A stretch of 64,000 nucleotides of DNA from Planctomycetota bacterium (GCA_002686945.1 NYYZ01000002.1:12010-76009); one strand, 5' to 3'; positions 24,143 to 32,580 are shown, counted from the first letter of the stretch. Notes: generated from the letters alone by a model not told the origin. A program made the numbers and translations.

Positions 24143-25330
24143 ATGAGTCTCACCTGTCGCGCACTGGCCGACCTGCCCGTGGAAGGCCGCACGGTTCTCT
24201 TGCGGGTGGATCTCAATGTGCCCGTGGATGGGGACGGCCGCATTACCGACGACACGCGCATCCGCGCGGCCTTGCCCACACTTCGTGATTTGCTGGAGCG
24301 TGGGGCCAGACCGGTTTGCCTGTGTCACTTTGGGCGACCCAAGGGCAAGGTGGTGGAGGAGTTGCGGGTCGATGTGATCGGCGTGCGACTGGCGGAATTG
24401 CTGGGCACTCAGGTGGTGAAGCTCGACGAAAGCGTAGGGCCTGTGGCTCAGGCAGGCATCCAGGGGGCTCCCCCGGGTTCAGTCGTGCTGCTGGAAAATG
24501 TGCGCTTTCATGGGGGTGAGACCAAAGGCGACGATCAATTGGCCAGGGCCTTCGCGTCCCTGGGGAGTGCCTTTGTCAACGATGCCTTTGGTGCCTGCCA
24601 TCGGGATCATGCATCTGTGTCGGGAATTGCGCGGCATCTGCCTTCTGCGGCGGGCTTGTTGCTTGCAGCAGAAGTGGACGCCTTTCGGCAGGTCTTGGAA
24701 GATCCTCGTCGTCCCCTGGTGGCGATTCTCGGAGGTGCCAAGGTCTCCGACAAGCTGGTGGTGGTTGATGCCCTCCTGGAGAAGGTGGATGCTCTCCTGG
24801 TCGGTGGCGGCATGGCTTACACCTTTCTTGCGGCCCAGGGACACTCGATTGGCGGCAGCCTCTTTGAAGAACAGCACTTGGAAACCTGTCGTGCGGCCAT
24901 GGAGAAAGCCAAGCGGTGTGGAGTGGACCTTTGTCTGCCATTGGATCATCGTGTGGCGGATCACTTTGGCGCGGATGCGGTGGCCGAGGTCTGTGGGCTG
25001 GAGATTCCAGAGGGGCGCATTGGCCTCGACATCGGCCCCGCCACCGAAGCGGCCTTTGCCGAGCGTGTGGGTCAGGCGGGCACCGTGGTCTGGAATGGGC
25101 CCATGGGGGTCTTTGAGTTCGAGGCATTTTGTGAAGGAACTCGGGCCATGGGCCGCGCCCTGGCAGATGCCAAGGCCCTGACTGTGGTGGGGGGCGGGGA
25201 TTCCGTGGCAGCAATCGGGCAACTTGGATTGGCCGAGAAAGTGGATCATGTTTCCACGGGGGGCGGGGCCTCCCTGGAATTGCTTGAGGGCAAGATTCTG
25301 CCGGGGATTGCCGCCTTGGCGCCTGAGTGA
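24143..25330 (+). CDS. pgk: Phosphoglycerate kinase
   Basis: Makes ATP and 3-phosphoglycerate from 1,3-bisphosphoglycerate, the step after GAPDH. The 395 residues have the substrate-binding VLLRVDLNVPVD, LCHFGRPKG, VLLENVRFHGGE, VNDAFGACHRDHAS, the hinge and ATP site GGAKVSDKL and WNGPMGVFE, and the end motif GGGDSVAAIGQLGLAEKVDHVSTGGGASLELLEGK. The length is normal. The ATG at 24143 has no strong Shine-Dalgarno. Co-transcription with gap is likely because the 68-base gap shows no clear promoter or terminator. Confidence 0.97.
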   Translation: MSLTCRALADLPVEGRTVLLRVDLNVPVDGDGRITDDTRIRAALPTLRDLLERGARPVCLCHFGRPKGKVVEELRVDVIGVRLAELLGTQVVKLDESVGPVAQAGIQGAPPGSVVLLENVRFHGGETKGDDQLARAFASLGSAFVNDAFGACHRDHASVSGIARHLPSAAGLLLAAEVDAFRQVLEDPRRPLVAILGGAKVSDKLVVVDALLEKVDALLVGGGMAYTFLAAQGHSIGGSLFEEQHLETCRAAMEKAKRCGVDLCLPLDHRVADHFGADAVAEVCGLEIPEGRIGLDIGPATEAAFAERVGQAGTVVWNGPMGVFEFEAFCEGTRAMGRALADAKALTVVGGGDSVAAIGQLGLAEKVDHVSTGGGASLELLEGKILPGIAALAPE

Positions 25331-25437
25331 GGCAGGGCGTCCCCCTCAAAGTTCGGATTTTGGGGTCTCGTCCAAGGGGCGGTTGATTAGGCTGAGAGTG
25401 TTCCAAGTGTTCACCGCACGGATTCCTCCCTTGGCCC

Positions 25438-26127
25438 ATGTCCCCGCGCCCCATGCTGATTGCTCCCAGCTTGCTTTCTTGTGATTTTTCACGTCTCGCT
25501 GAAGAGGTGCGTCGCATCGAAGAGGCGGGGGCTGATTGGCTGCATGTCGATGTGATGGACGGGCACTTTGTGCCCAATCTGACCATCGGACCTCCTGTGG
25601 TGGCGGCCCTGGCGAGGGTGGCTCAGGCGCCCCTGGATGTTCATGTGATGATTGAGAATCCATGTCGCTGGGTCGAGGCCTACGCCAAGGCCGGCGCCAA
25701 TGTCTGGACTTTTCACGCGGAAGCCGTGGACGGCCTTGAGGGTGCCAGGGAGGTGATCGCCGCTTGCCGCGAGCACGGCATTCCAAAGGTTGGTCTGGCC
25801 TTGAACCCCGACACGCCTCTTGAGCCATGGGAGCCCCTGCTTGACGAGTTGGACATGGTGCTGGTGATGAGCGTCTTCCCCGGCTTTGGCGGCCAGTCGT
25901 TCATGGCCGAGGTATTGGACAAGACCAGGCGACTGCGCCGGATTGGCTTCCAGGGGCATGTGCAGATGGATGGGGGCTTGAATGGCGAGACCCTGCCACT
26001 CTGCGCGGAAGCCGGGGCCGATGTCCTGGTCAGCGGCTCGGCAATCTTTGGCGCGCCGGATGTGAAGCAGCGCATCGATGAGTTCAGACAATTGGCCGAG
26101 GCCGCTGTGGCGACGAATCCCTCCTGA
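25438..26127 (+). CDS. rpe: Ribulose-phosphate 3-epimerase
   Basis: TIM-barrel enzyme that interconverts ribulose 5-phosphate and xylulose 5-phosphate. The 229 residues contain IAPSLLSCDFSRL, the metal-binding HVDVMDGHFVPNLTIGP, LDVHVMIENP with the metal His, LNPDTPLE, VLVMSVFPGFGGQSF and the phosphate-binding MDGGLN...SGSAIFG. It links the XylAB product to the pentose phosphate pathway. It follows pgk after 107 bases that contain no obvious gene or terminator, and accD follows 21 bases later. Confidence 0.96.
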   Translation: MSPRPMLIAPSLLSCDFSRLAEEVRRIEEAGADWLHVDVMDGHFVPNLTIGPPVVAALARVAQAPLDVHVMIENPCRWVEAYAKAGANVWTFHAEAVDGLEGAREVIAACREHGIPKVGLALNPDTPLEPWEPLLDELDMVLVMSVFPGFGGQSFMAEVLDKTRRLRRIGFQGHVQMDGGLNGETLPLCAEAGADVLVSGSAIFGAPDVKQRIDEFRQLAEAAVATNPS

Positions 26128-26148
26128 ATCCCAACCTTCTTGATTCCC

Positions 26149-27123
26149 ATGGCAAGCAGCAAACCTGAAGAAGAGAGCAAGCCCGGGCGCATCTCTCGTC
26201 TGCGTTTCAAGAAGAAGGACATGCCAGGCGGCTTGTGGATGAAGTGCGAAGGCTGCACCACAACGATCTACCGCAAGGAATTGGAAGAGAAGGGCATGGT
26301 CTGTCCCAAGTGCAGGTTTCACTTCACCCTGCCAGGTCCCGCCCGCGTTCAGTCCACACTGGATGAGGGTAGCTGGACGGAACTCTTTGCGGATCTGACC
26401 AGTCTCGACCGCCTGAATTTCGTGGATTCGGTGTCCTACGAAGAAAAGATTGAGCGAACGGTCAAGCGTACGGGTCAGAACGAGGCGCTCCTTTGTGGTA
26501 CGGGCGAGATCCAAGGTCGGCCTGTGGTTCTTGCAGTGCTCGACTTCGGCTTTCTGGGAGGCTCGATGGGTGAAGTGGTGGGCGAAAAGATCGCTCTGGC
26601 GGCGGAGACCGCCCAGGCGCAACGCCTGCCCTTGGTGCTGTTCACCAGTTCTGGAGGGGCGCGCATGCACGAAGGCATGCTCTCACTGATGCAGATGGCC
26701 AAGACCTGTTCAGCCCTGGCGGAATTGTCCGATGCCGGGGGCCTGTCGATCTGTGTCATGACCAACCCAACTACTGGAGGTGTGACCGCATCCTTTGCAT
26801 CGGTCTGCGACCTGACTCTGGCAGAGCCGGGGGCCTTGATCGGTTTTGCTGGACCACGGGTCATTGCCAGCACGATTCGCCAGGAGCTACCACCGGGATT
26901 TCAACGAGCGGAATTCTTGATGAACAAAGGACAGTTGGACGCGATTGTCTCACGTGAAGACTTGCCCGGCATGCTTGCCAAGTTGATCGACTATGGCACT
27001 GCGAGCTGGCAGGAGTACGAGGGTCGCGGGCGTGCCAACGCGGCGCTCAAGTTGCTTGAGGACGAGCGCCAGAAGGCCCCGGAAGATTCATCCCCTGGAC
27101 AGGCGGTGGACGGGGCTTCCTAA
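26149..27123 (+). CDS. accD: Acetyl-CoA carboxylase carboxyltransferase subunit beta
   Basis: Beta subunit of the carboxyltransferase that makes malonyl-CoA for fatty acid synthesis. In 324 residues the N-terminal zinc finger is complete (CEGC at 33-36, CPKC at 52-55). It is followed by the crotonase-fold core with RTGQNEALLCGTGEI, FLGGSMGEVVGEK, LFTSSGGARMHEGMLSLMQMAKT, NPTTGGVTASFA and GFAGPRVIASTI. The ATG at 26149 is preferred to a TTG at 26140. It is the last gene of the gap-pgk-rpe-accD run; a strong hairpin terminator follows at 27192. accA is not in the window. Confidence 0.96.
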   Translation: MASSKPEEESKPGRISRLRFKKKDMPGGLWMKCEGCTTTIYRKELEEKGMVCPKCRFHFTLPGPARVQSTLDEGSWTELFADLTSLDRLNFVDSVSYEEKIERTVKRTGQNEALLCGTGEIQGRPVVLAVLDFGFLGGSMGEVVGEKIALAAETAQAQRLPLVLFTSSGGARMHEGMLSLMQMAKTCSALAELSDAGGLSICVMTNPTTGGVTASFASVCDLTLAEPGALIGFAGPRVIASTIRQELPPGFQRAEFLMNKGQLDAIVSREDLPGMLAKLIDYGTASWQEYEGRGRANAALKLLEDERQKAPEDSSPGQAVDGAS

Positions 27124-27191
27124 GGAGGGCGGAGCAAGAGGCCGTGGGGTCGAGCGCCAACGGACAATCAATTGACTCCGCACCAATACGA

Positions 27192-27223
27192 GGCGCCCCC
27201 GGATGAGATCATCCAGGGGCGCC
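27192..27223 (+). terminator. Rho-independent terminator after accD
   Basis: Stem GGCGCCCC/GGGGCGCC, one C-A mismatch, then GGAT/ATCC around a GAGATC loop. A T-rich tail (TTGTTCTCCTT) follows on the plus strand. It lies between the convergent accD and EF-hand genes, so it may stop both transcripts. Confidence 0.8.
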
Positions 27224-27272
27224 TTGTTCTCCTTCACGGGTTCGCCGTAGCAGGGAGGGGGCCAAGTTGGGC

Positions 27273-28028
27273 TCAGCCGATCTTGCCGCGCTTGCCCTTG
27301 CGCTTCTTGGGGGTTTCCCCTTCGCCGTCCGTGGGCTTCTTGCGGCCTTCGCCGTCCTTGGGCTTCTTGCGACCTTCGCCTTCCTCGCCTCTCTCGGGAA
27401 GAGCGCCGTCTTTCTTGGCCTGAGCCAGTTCATTCTTGTCGAGCTTGCCGTTCTTGTTGGTGTCGTACTTCTTCAGGAGGCGGGCTCGACGACCTCTCTG
27501 TTCTTGGGGCTTCGGGTCTTCACCGCCTTCGCCCCGTCCTGGAAGAGCACCGTCTTTCCTTGCTTGGGCCAGTTCCTTGCGGTCGAGTTTGCCGTCTTTG
27601 TTGGTGTCGTACTTCTTCAGGAAGCGGGCGCGCCGATTTGCCCCATCTTTGGGCTCTTGTCCTTTGCCATCCTTGGGCTTCTTGCCCTTGCCGTCCTTGG
27701 GCTTTTTGCCCTTGCCGTCCTTAGGCTCTTGGCCCTTGCCGTCCTTGGGTTTCTGACCGTCGCCACCGCGTGCGGGGAGGGCGCCGTCCTTGCGGGCCTG
27801 GGCCAGCTCCTTGCGATCGAGCTTGCCGTCCTTGTTGGCGTCATACTTCTTGAGCAGGCGCTTGCGGATAGCCGAGCGATCGCTGGGCCGGTCAGCAGGG
27901 TCCTGAATAGAGGTGCGTTGGGCGCGTTCCTGGTTTCCGCAGGAGTCCTGCTCGCAGTTCTGGGCCTGGGCGGGGAGGAGCAGCGCGAAGGGCGCCAGGA
28001 GCTTGAGGATTTGAGTGGTCTTGATCAT
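27273..28028 (-). CDS. Secreted EF-hand protein with lysine-rich tandem repeats
   Basis: A 251-residue predicted exported protein. A signal peptide with AxA-type cleavage (LLLPAQAQ) ends near residue 23. Three nearly identical 34-residue modules follow (about 54-87, 132-165, 181-214), each with one 12-residue EF loop: DANKDGKLDRKE at 63-74, DTNKDGKLDRKE at 141-152 and DTNKNGKLDKNE at 189-200. All have acidic or Asn ligands at 1, 3, 5, 9 and Glu at 12, so calcium binding is likely. Between modules 1 and 2 is an 8-residue Lys/Gly/Pro repeat (KKPKDGKG type), and the C-terminus is very basic. No catalytic domain. The role could be calcium storage, adhesion or binding acidic polymers; none is shown. 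Confidence 0.8.
   Translation of the reverse strand: MIKTTQILKLLAPFALLLPAQAQNCEQDSCGNQERAQRTSIQDPADRPSDRSAIRKRLLKKYDANKDGKLDRKELAQARKDGALPARGGDGQKPKDGKGQEPKDGKGKKPKDGKGKKPKDGKGQEPKDGANRRARFLKKYDTNKDGKLDRKELAQARKDGALPGRGEGGEDPKPQEQRGRRARLLKKYDTNKNGKLDKNELAQAKKDGALPERGEEGEGRKKPKDGEGRKKPTDGEGETPKKRKGKRGKIG
27387..27869 (-). repeat. Three 102-bp repeated EF-hand modules
   Basis: Copies at 27768-27869, 27534-27635 and 27387-27488 encode almost the same 34 residues (R-x-R-x-L-KKYDxNKDGKLD-x-x-ELAQARKDGALP-x-RG). They are close at DNA level too (for example TACTTCTTCAGGA on the plus strand), which points to recent duplication. Confidence 0.8.
27642..27755 (-). repeat. 24-bp tandem repeat coding an 8-residue Lys-rich unit
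   Basis: About 4.7 copies of a unit coding (K/Q)(K/E)PKDGKG lie between EF modules 1 and 2. In-frame 24-bp units can expand or contract without frameshift, so length variation between strains is expected. Confidence 0.75.
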
Positions 28029-28050
28029 GGTCGTTTTCGTTTGTCTCAGA

Positions 28051-28080
28051 GGAGAATCGAAGGCCGAAGGGCAGTTCTCC
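28051..28080 (-). promoter_or_regulatory. Leader stem-loop of the EF-hand gene
   Basis: GGAGAA and TTCTCC form a 6-bp stem with a short inner GCC/GGC stem, 22 bases upstream of the ATG. The role is unknown. It could be an RNA regulatory element or a remnant terminator of the upstream methyltransferase gene. The rest of 28029-28199 shows no gene. Confidence 0.3.
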
Positions 28081-28199
28081 TATCTTCGGGCTTTCAACCC
28101 TGCTGAGGGCGTCAGGTTGCTTTTTCTTCGCTTGCTCTGGCGGGAATGGGCAGAAATCTGGCGTGAGTGGGGGGTGAAGACATTCCGCTAACATGCGGA

Positions 28200-29378
28200 T
28201 CAACCCAGGGGCCGTGAGAGTCTCATGACCCAGGAGTCAAAACAGTCCTGACCAGGCAGCCCAAGGCTGCGGTTGAGGGCTGCGGCACTTTGATTGAGCA
28301 GCAAGAGTGGCCAGGCCAAAAGGCCATTGAGCCGTGTCTCATTGAGATGCATCAACTCGGGGATTGGGCGGGTCAATTGGTAGCCCCCCCAGCACTCGAA
28401 GCTCAAACCCCGCCGTTCCAGCGCACGTCGTACATCCTCTCGGTGCCAGGCAGACAACTCGCGCACAGGGAGCAGAGGTTTTTTCTGTCGTCGCCGTTTG
28501 AATCCCAAAGAGCCTCGGTGTGCATCGCCGATCACCAGTGTTGCTCCGGGGGCCAATGTGGCTACCAATCCGTCGAGCCAGGCCTCCGGGTCGGACGAGA
28601 AACTGATCACTCCCGAAGAGAGTACAAGATCAAATTGCGCCTCGCCCGCGCCGGGAAAGGGCGGCGCTTCGCCGAAACCAACGCGTCCGGTGAACTCGCT
28701 AATGTTCTGGGCTTGGGCGTTTTCGTTGGCGATGCGTACCATCTCCGGGGAAGGATCAAAGGCCGCCAGGGACGCGCCGGGGTTCTTCAAGGCCGCTTCG
28801 ATGCCAACCCAGCCCGCACCTGAACCAAAGTCCAGGATGCGTTTGAAGGAGCCCTTGCCCGCGAGGTCCGCAACTGTGCGTCGCATCCAGCGGAAGTGTC
28901 GGTAACTTGGAGTTCCAGGAAAACCATTCCAGCCCGCCGCATTTGCGTCGAACTTCTCCATGGTGGCTTTGGGTGCCAGGACTTCGTGGCGCGGGGCAGC
29001 AATCAGGATCACCCCGGCGACTTGACCGGGGCCCTTGTTTGCTTGCATTCCTTGCAGGGTGGTCTGAGTCAATTGTCCCGCCACGCTGGTCCAGAGGGCA
29101 CCCACATGAAATTCTGGCCAGAGAGCGTTGCGCCAGGCGGTCAGATCCTGGGAGCTGGGCTGGGAGGGGACCTGCACCAGAAGGGGAGTTCCGGGGGCAA
29201 GGCCAGCGCTCAAGCTGGACAGGTCCAAGGGGCTTTCCGGTCGCGTACTGGTGGCGCGCATGATGCGCGGCCCTTGACCTGTGTCGTCGATTTCCAACAA
29301 CTGGCCGCCCCCGTGGGCGCCAAGGATCTGCTCCAGAGTCGCGTCGTTGGTCTTGCTCATGCTACGGGCGGAGGCCAT
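28200..29378 (-). CDS. Class I SAM-dependent methyltransferase
   Basis: A 392-residue protein. The first about 150 residues are an N-terminal region I do not recognise. The methyltransferase fold begins near 165 with motif I LDFGSGAGWVGIEAA, motif II around AAFDPSPEMVRIA, an acidic DLVLSSGVISF (motif IV) and the post-motif LVIGDAHRGSLG. A hydrophobic stretch near the C-terminus (LLAWPLLLLNQSAAAL) may be membrane-associated. The substrate is unknown. It starts 14 bases after the stop of the 2OG-oxygenase-like gene, so the two are probably co-transcribed. A TAGAGT box overlapping that stop could give an additional promoter. Confidence 0.75.
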   Translation of the reverse strand: MASARSMSKTNDATLEQILGAHGGGQLLEIDDTGQGPRIMRATSTRPESPLDLSSLSAGLAPGTPLLVQVPSQPSSQDLTAWRNALWPEFHVGALWTSVAGQLTQTTLQGMQANKGPGQVAGVILIAAPRHEVLAPKATMEKFDANAAGWNGFPGTPSYRHFRWMRRTVADLAGKGSFKRILDFGSGAGWVGIEAALKNPGASLAAFDPSPEMVRIANENAQAQNISEFTGRVGFGEAPPFPGAGEAQFDLVLSSGVISFSSDPEAWLDGLVATLAPGATLVIGDAHRGSLGFKRRRQKKPLLPVRELSAWHREDVRRALERRGLSFECWGGYQLTRPIPELMHLNETRLNGLLAWPLLLLNQSAAALNRSLGLPGQDCFDSWVMRLSRPLG

Positions 29379-29389
29379 GGTTGGGTGAG

Positions 29390-29395
29390 ACTCTA
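29390..29395 (-). promoter_or_regulatory. Candidate internal -10 box for the methyltransferase
   Basis: TAGAGT ends 11 bases before the ATG at 29378. Its first three bases are the stop codon of the upstream gene, so the match may be partly accidental. Confidence 0.3.
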
Positions 29396-30748
29396 CCCTT
29401 TCGGGCGTCTGCCCCGTCCTCTTGAATTGCGCTTGGCGGAACCGTGCTCGCCAGAACGACTCTTTTTTCGTCCTGCTCCCAAACGATGCACGGTCTGGTC
29501 GAACTCACGTACGGGGTGGCTTTCACGGATCGCCATGGAGAGGCCGTAGGTGGCCTCGTTCGAGGCGCAAAAGACCGAGTGCAGCAGGGTTTTTCGCAGG
29601 CCCTGGTTTGGCAGCAGCAAGACATCGCCGGGATCCAGCACCAGGGCATGGCCCCTGTCCGCCAACTGAGCGGTGAAGGTAGGTGCCAGGTTGACGATTG
29701 CTGCCAGTTGGCCGCAACCCGGCAGGATCAACTGATCGATCACTTTCTCGGGATCGCTGGCAAGTCCGATCAGGGTGGTTCTGGCAGCGGCGTTTGGAAT
29801 CAGGTCCTCTTCCAGGTGGTGCCAGTCTCCGCTCAAGAGTTCGCGCAGAAACCCCAAGACTTCATGGGCGAGATCTTGAGATGAGAGTGCCAGCCAGGCG
29901 CTGCGCCCGGCGGCCTGCACGAAGCAGACTCCCCGCTGGCCGCCAATCAACGGTTCGTCAAAGGCATCGTGATGGAACAAGGCTCCACCGCCGGGCGTAT
30001 TCCAATAGGCAATTGCCTGGGTCAAGAGGGGTGGACTTCCAAGCAGGTTGGTGAGTTGCCCCTGCAGGGGCGCATCTCTGGCGACTGTCTTCATGCCAGG
30101 TAGCAGGGCCTGCCCCAGTTCGGCCACCGTACGGAGAGTGGGCAAGTCCCGGTTGCCTTCGTCTTCGGGTTCTCTGCCCGCCGAGAGACGCAGGCGCATG
30201 GAGGTCTCGCTAGGAAAATCAGAGAGCATGCTGGCTTTGGCCCAAGTGCGCGCGGCGCCTGGCTTCTGGAAACTGAGTTTGCAGCAGTCGCGCGCCGGAT
30301 CCTTGAGCGGTTCCTGGTCGGGTTGACATGAGAAACCCGCGCGGCCCGCCAATTCTGTGGACCAGGCAAGAAAGTCCTCTTGCTGGGAGAGGGTCTGGAG
30401 TAACTCCAGACCAGCCTCGGGTTCCAGGTCCTGGGGATCAAAGTGCCTCGGCAGCAAGATCGGTTCGGCGGCGCTGAAGCGTGCTTTCGGCTCCTGTTCT
30501 CCACCGCGCTCTCTGAGCTCGAGCCAGTGACCATGGTCCTGGCCTCGACGCACCAGATGGTGTTCGGCGTGGGCCTCTTCCCGCAGGCTGGCAGCGAACT
30601 CAGGGGAGTCGTCTGGGTCCACTGCCAGGACTCCACGGGCTCCGGGGCAGGGCGGATTGTCCTTTAGCAACTCTGCCAGCCAGGCCTTGGCTTGGGCGTG
30701 CTCGCTGTCTGCCTCGAGTTGCTCTTGCTTGTTGCTTGGGTCCTGCAC
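29393..30748 (-). CDS. Cupin/JmjC-like putative 2-oxoglutarate Fe(II) oxygenase
   Basis: A 451-residue protein with no exact family recognised. The middle holds GGGALFHHDAFDE, where His-His-Asp can supply the first two iron ligands of an HxD...H site, and the later LDPGDVLLLPNQGLRKTLLHSVF has the cupin PGDxLxLP strand and a following His. That combination suggests a JmjC/ROX-type oxygenase. The last about 30 residues are strongly basic (KKSRSG, KRNSRGRGRRPKG), as in RNA- or ribosome-binding proteins. The start is a GTG at 30748, with only 17 bases to the divergent FAD gene. The downstream partner is the methyltransferase. The substrate is unknown. Confidence 0.55.
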   Translation of the reverse strand: MQDPSNKQEQLEADSEHAQAKAWLAELLKDNPPCPGARGVLAVDPDDSPEFAASLREEAHAEHHLVRRGQDHGHWLELRERGGEQEPKARFSAAEPILLPRHFDPQDLEPEAGLELLQTLSQQEDFLAWSTELAGRAGFSCQPDQEPLKDPARDCCKLSFQKPGAARTWAKASMLSDFPSETSMRLRLSAGREPEDEGNRDLPTLRTVAELGQALLPGMKTVARDAPLQGQLTNLLGSPPLLTQAIAYWNTPGGGALFHHDAFDEPLIGGQRGVCFVQAAGRSAWLALSSQDLAHEVLGFLRELLSGDWHHLEEDLIPNAAARTTLIGLASDPEKVIDQLILPGCGQLAAIVNLAPTFTAQLADRGHALVLDPGDVLLLPNQGLRKTLLHSVFCASNEATYGLSMAIRESHPVREFDQTVHRLGAGRKKSRSGEHGSAKRNSRGRGRRPKG

Positions 30749-30752
30749 GCCC

Positions 30753-30758
30753 TAGAGT
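30753..30758 (+). promoter_or_regulatory. -10 box giving a leaderless mRNA (FAD dehydrogenase)
   Basis: TAGAGT ends 7 bases before the ATG at 30766. It overlaps the divergent box at 30757-30762. Confidence 0.5.
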
Positions 30759-30762
30759 CTGA
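30757..30762 (-). promoter_or_regulatory. Divergent -10-like box (2OG oxygenase-like gene)
   Basis: Read on the minus strand CAGACT ends 8 bases before the GTG at 30748. Together with TAGAGT on the other strand it forms one nearly symmetric bidirectional element. Confidence 0.35.
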
Positions 30763-30765
30763 GCT

Positions 30766-32526
30766 ATGGGGGTGGGGCAGTTGGCTCTGATCTCGTCCGT
30801 GTCGATTCCCATATGGGGCAAGCTGGGCTCATGTGGCAAGATGGCTGCCTGCGTGGCCAGCAGAGTATTCAGCCAGGCCTCAAAAATTATGGCCCAGACC
30901 AGTCCCGAACCCCTCGTCACCCTGCGTCTCACGGGCCTTGTGCAGAGCCTGGAAGAGGGGGATTCTGAGCTGCTGGCCCGTGCAGCCAGACGCCTTGGGA
31001 TTGGTGAATTGGACTTGCGTGGGGCGCGCATCGCCCGCCGTTCGGTGGATGCGCGCAGGCGGCCCCCGCGTCTGCCGGTGCAGGTTGATCTGGTGGTGCG
31101 TGCGGGCTTTCAGTCCCGCGCCCTGGCGCGTGAAGAGCGCAGTGGATACCTGCGCCCCGCGCCAATTCCGGGCAGCTTGATGCCGGACAAACACGCAGGG
31201 CCTATAGGCCGGGGACACATCGTGGTGGTGGGCAGTGGACCGGCGGGAGTTTTTGCGGCACTGCCCCTGGCCCTTGGTGGCGCCTCCGTGACGGTGCTCG
31301 AAAGGGGCGCGGTGCTGGAGGACCGTCACCGCCGTCTGGTTCCCTTCCACCGGGGCAGAGCCCTCGACCCAGAAACCAACTTGCTCTTCGGGGAAGGTGG
31401 TGCCGGCACCTACTCCGATGGCAAGTTGTACACCCGTATCGACGATCCCCTGGAGGTGCCGATTCTTGAGGAGCTTGTTGCTTGCGGCGCCCCCGCAGAG
31501 ATTCGTTTCGACGCGCGAGCGCATATTGGAACCGAGGGCTTGCACGCGCTTCTGCCCCGACTACGCCAACGCCTGATCGATGCGGGGGTGACCTTTGCCT
31601 TTGACACGCGCTTTGAGGGCCTTGAACTCGATGAGGGACCGCCCCGTCGCGTAACGGGCGTGCGCACATCCCAAGGACCGCTTGCCTGTGATGGATTGAT
31701 CTTGGCCACGGGGCACAGCGCTCGGGACACGTGGCGCATCCTGGCGGGTCAGGGAGTTCCCTTCGAGGCCAAGGCGTTTCAGTTCGGCGTCCGTATTGAG
31801 CACCCTCAGGAGATGATTACCAGTGCCCGTTATGGCTCGGAGGCAGAGCTTCTGGGTCCTGCTTCCTACAGTCTGACCTGTAAGGGCAGTGGCCAGACCC
31901 AGAGCGTTCACAGTTTCTGCATGTGCCCCGGGGGTCGGGTCGTGGCCAGTGTGAACGAAGAGCGGACTCTTTGCACCAACGGCATGAGCAACGCGACCCA
32001 CTCGTCACCCTGGGCAAACTCCGGTTTGGTGGTGACAGTCAACCCGGATCAGTTTGCGGGGGCCGCAGACGACCCCTTCCGGGGAACAAATTTTCAGCAC
32101 GAACAAGAACGTGCCGCGTTCGAGGCGGGGGGCGGGACCTATGCCGCCCCTGCCCAGCGGGCGGACGACTTCCTTGCCGGTCGTCTGAGCAGCGGCGAAC
32201 TGAAGACCAGTCTGGTTTTTGGGGCCCAGGCCGCGCGCTTGGATGAGTTGCTTCCGGGTTTCGTGACCTTGGCCCTGCGTCAGGCCCTCAAGCGCTTCGA
32301 GGCACAGATCCCGGGCTACAGCGGCTCCGATGGGCTGCTCTTGGGGGTCGAGTCCCGAAGTTCCGGGCCGATTCGCATTCCCAGGGACAGCGAGACGCGG
32401 CTGGTGCGGGGTTTCTCCAACCTGCAGGCGGTGGGGGAAGGAGCTGGCTGGGCCGGGGGCATCATGAGTGCGGCCATTGACGGGGCAGGGGCCGCCCAGT
32501 GTCTGTACAGCCTGGGGAACTCCTGA
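30766..32526 (+). CDS. FAD-dependent dehydrogenase (COG2509-like)
   Basis: A 586-residue flavoprotein resembling the uncharacterised NAD(FAD)-dependent dehydrogenases of COG2509. An N-terminal, ferredoxin-like small domain (about 50-130) is followed by the FAD Rossmann motif VVVGSGPAGVFAALPLALGG near residue 156. GEGGAGTYSDGKLYTRI is a strong family hallmark, with ILATGHSARDTW, FCMCPGGRVV and a C-terminal AVGEGAGWAGGIMSAA motif for FAD. The substrate is unknown. The ATG at 30766 fits the leaderless box, but family N-termini usually begin near residue 42 (ATG at 30889), so the first 41 residues may not be translated. panB is 66 bases downstream with its own promoter. Confidence 0.85.
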   Translation: MGVGQLALISSVSIPIWGKLGSCGKMAACVASRVFSQASKIMAQTSPEPLVTLRLTGLVQSLEEGDSELLARAARRLGIGELDLRGARIARRSVDARRRPPRLPVQVDLVVRAGFQSRALAREERSGYLRPAPIPGSLMPDKHAGPIGRGHIVVVGSGPAGVFAALPLALGGASVTVLERGAVLEDRHRRLVPFHRGRALDPETNLLFGEGGAGTYSDGKLYTRIDDPLEVPILEELVACGAPAEIRFDARAHIGTEGLHALLPRLRQRLIDAGVTFAFDTRFEGLELDEGPPRRVTGVRTSQGPLACDGLILATGHSARDTWRILAGQGVPFEAKAFQFGVRIEHPQEMITSARYGSEAELLGPASYSLTCKGSGQTQSVHSFCMCPGGRVVASVNEERTLCTNGMSNATHSSPWANSGLVVTVNPDQFAGAADDPFRGTNFQHEQERAAFEAGGGTYAAPAQRADDFLAGRLSSGELKTSLVFGAQAARLDELLPGFVTLALRQALKRFEAQIPGYSGSDGLLLGVESRSSGPIRIPRDSETRLVRGFSNLQAVGEGAGWAGGIMSAAIDGAGAAQCLYSLGNS

Positions 32527-32580
32527 GGGCTATCCTCGAAGACCTGCAGCGGGTCTGGGCCCCTCATGACTCCGGCAGGC

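Noticed and set aside
24576-25586. A 336-codon frame antisense to pgk and rpe
   Set aside because: Both sense genes are canonical enzymes; the antisense product is Pro/His/Arg-rich without motifs.
27642-27755. Tandem repeat considered as a CRISPR array
   Set aside because: The 24-bp units are contiguous with no spacers, are in frame and code a regular peptide. No cas genes are present.
27267-28106. A 279-codon hydrophobic frame opposite the EF-hand gene, resembling a multipass membrane protein
   Set aside because: The hydrophobicity is the complement of the lysine/aspartate repeats (CTT/GTC codons). The EF loops on the other strand are unmistakable.
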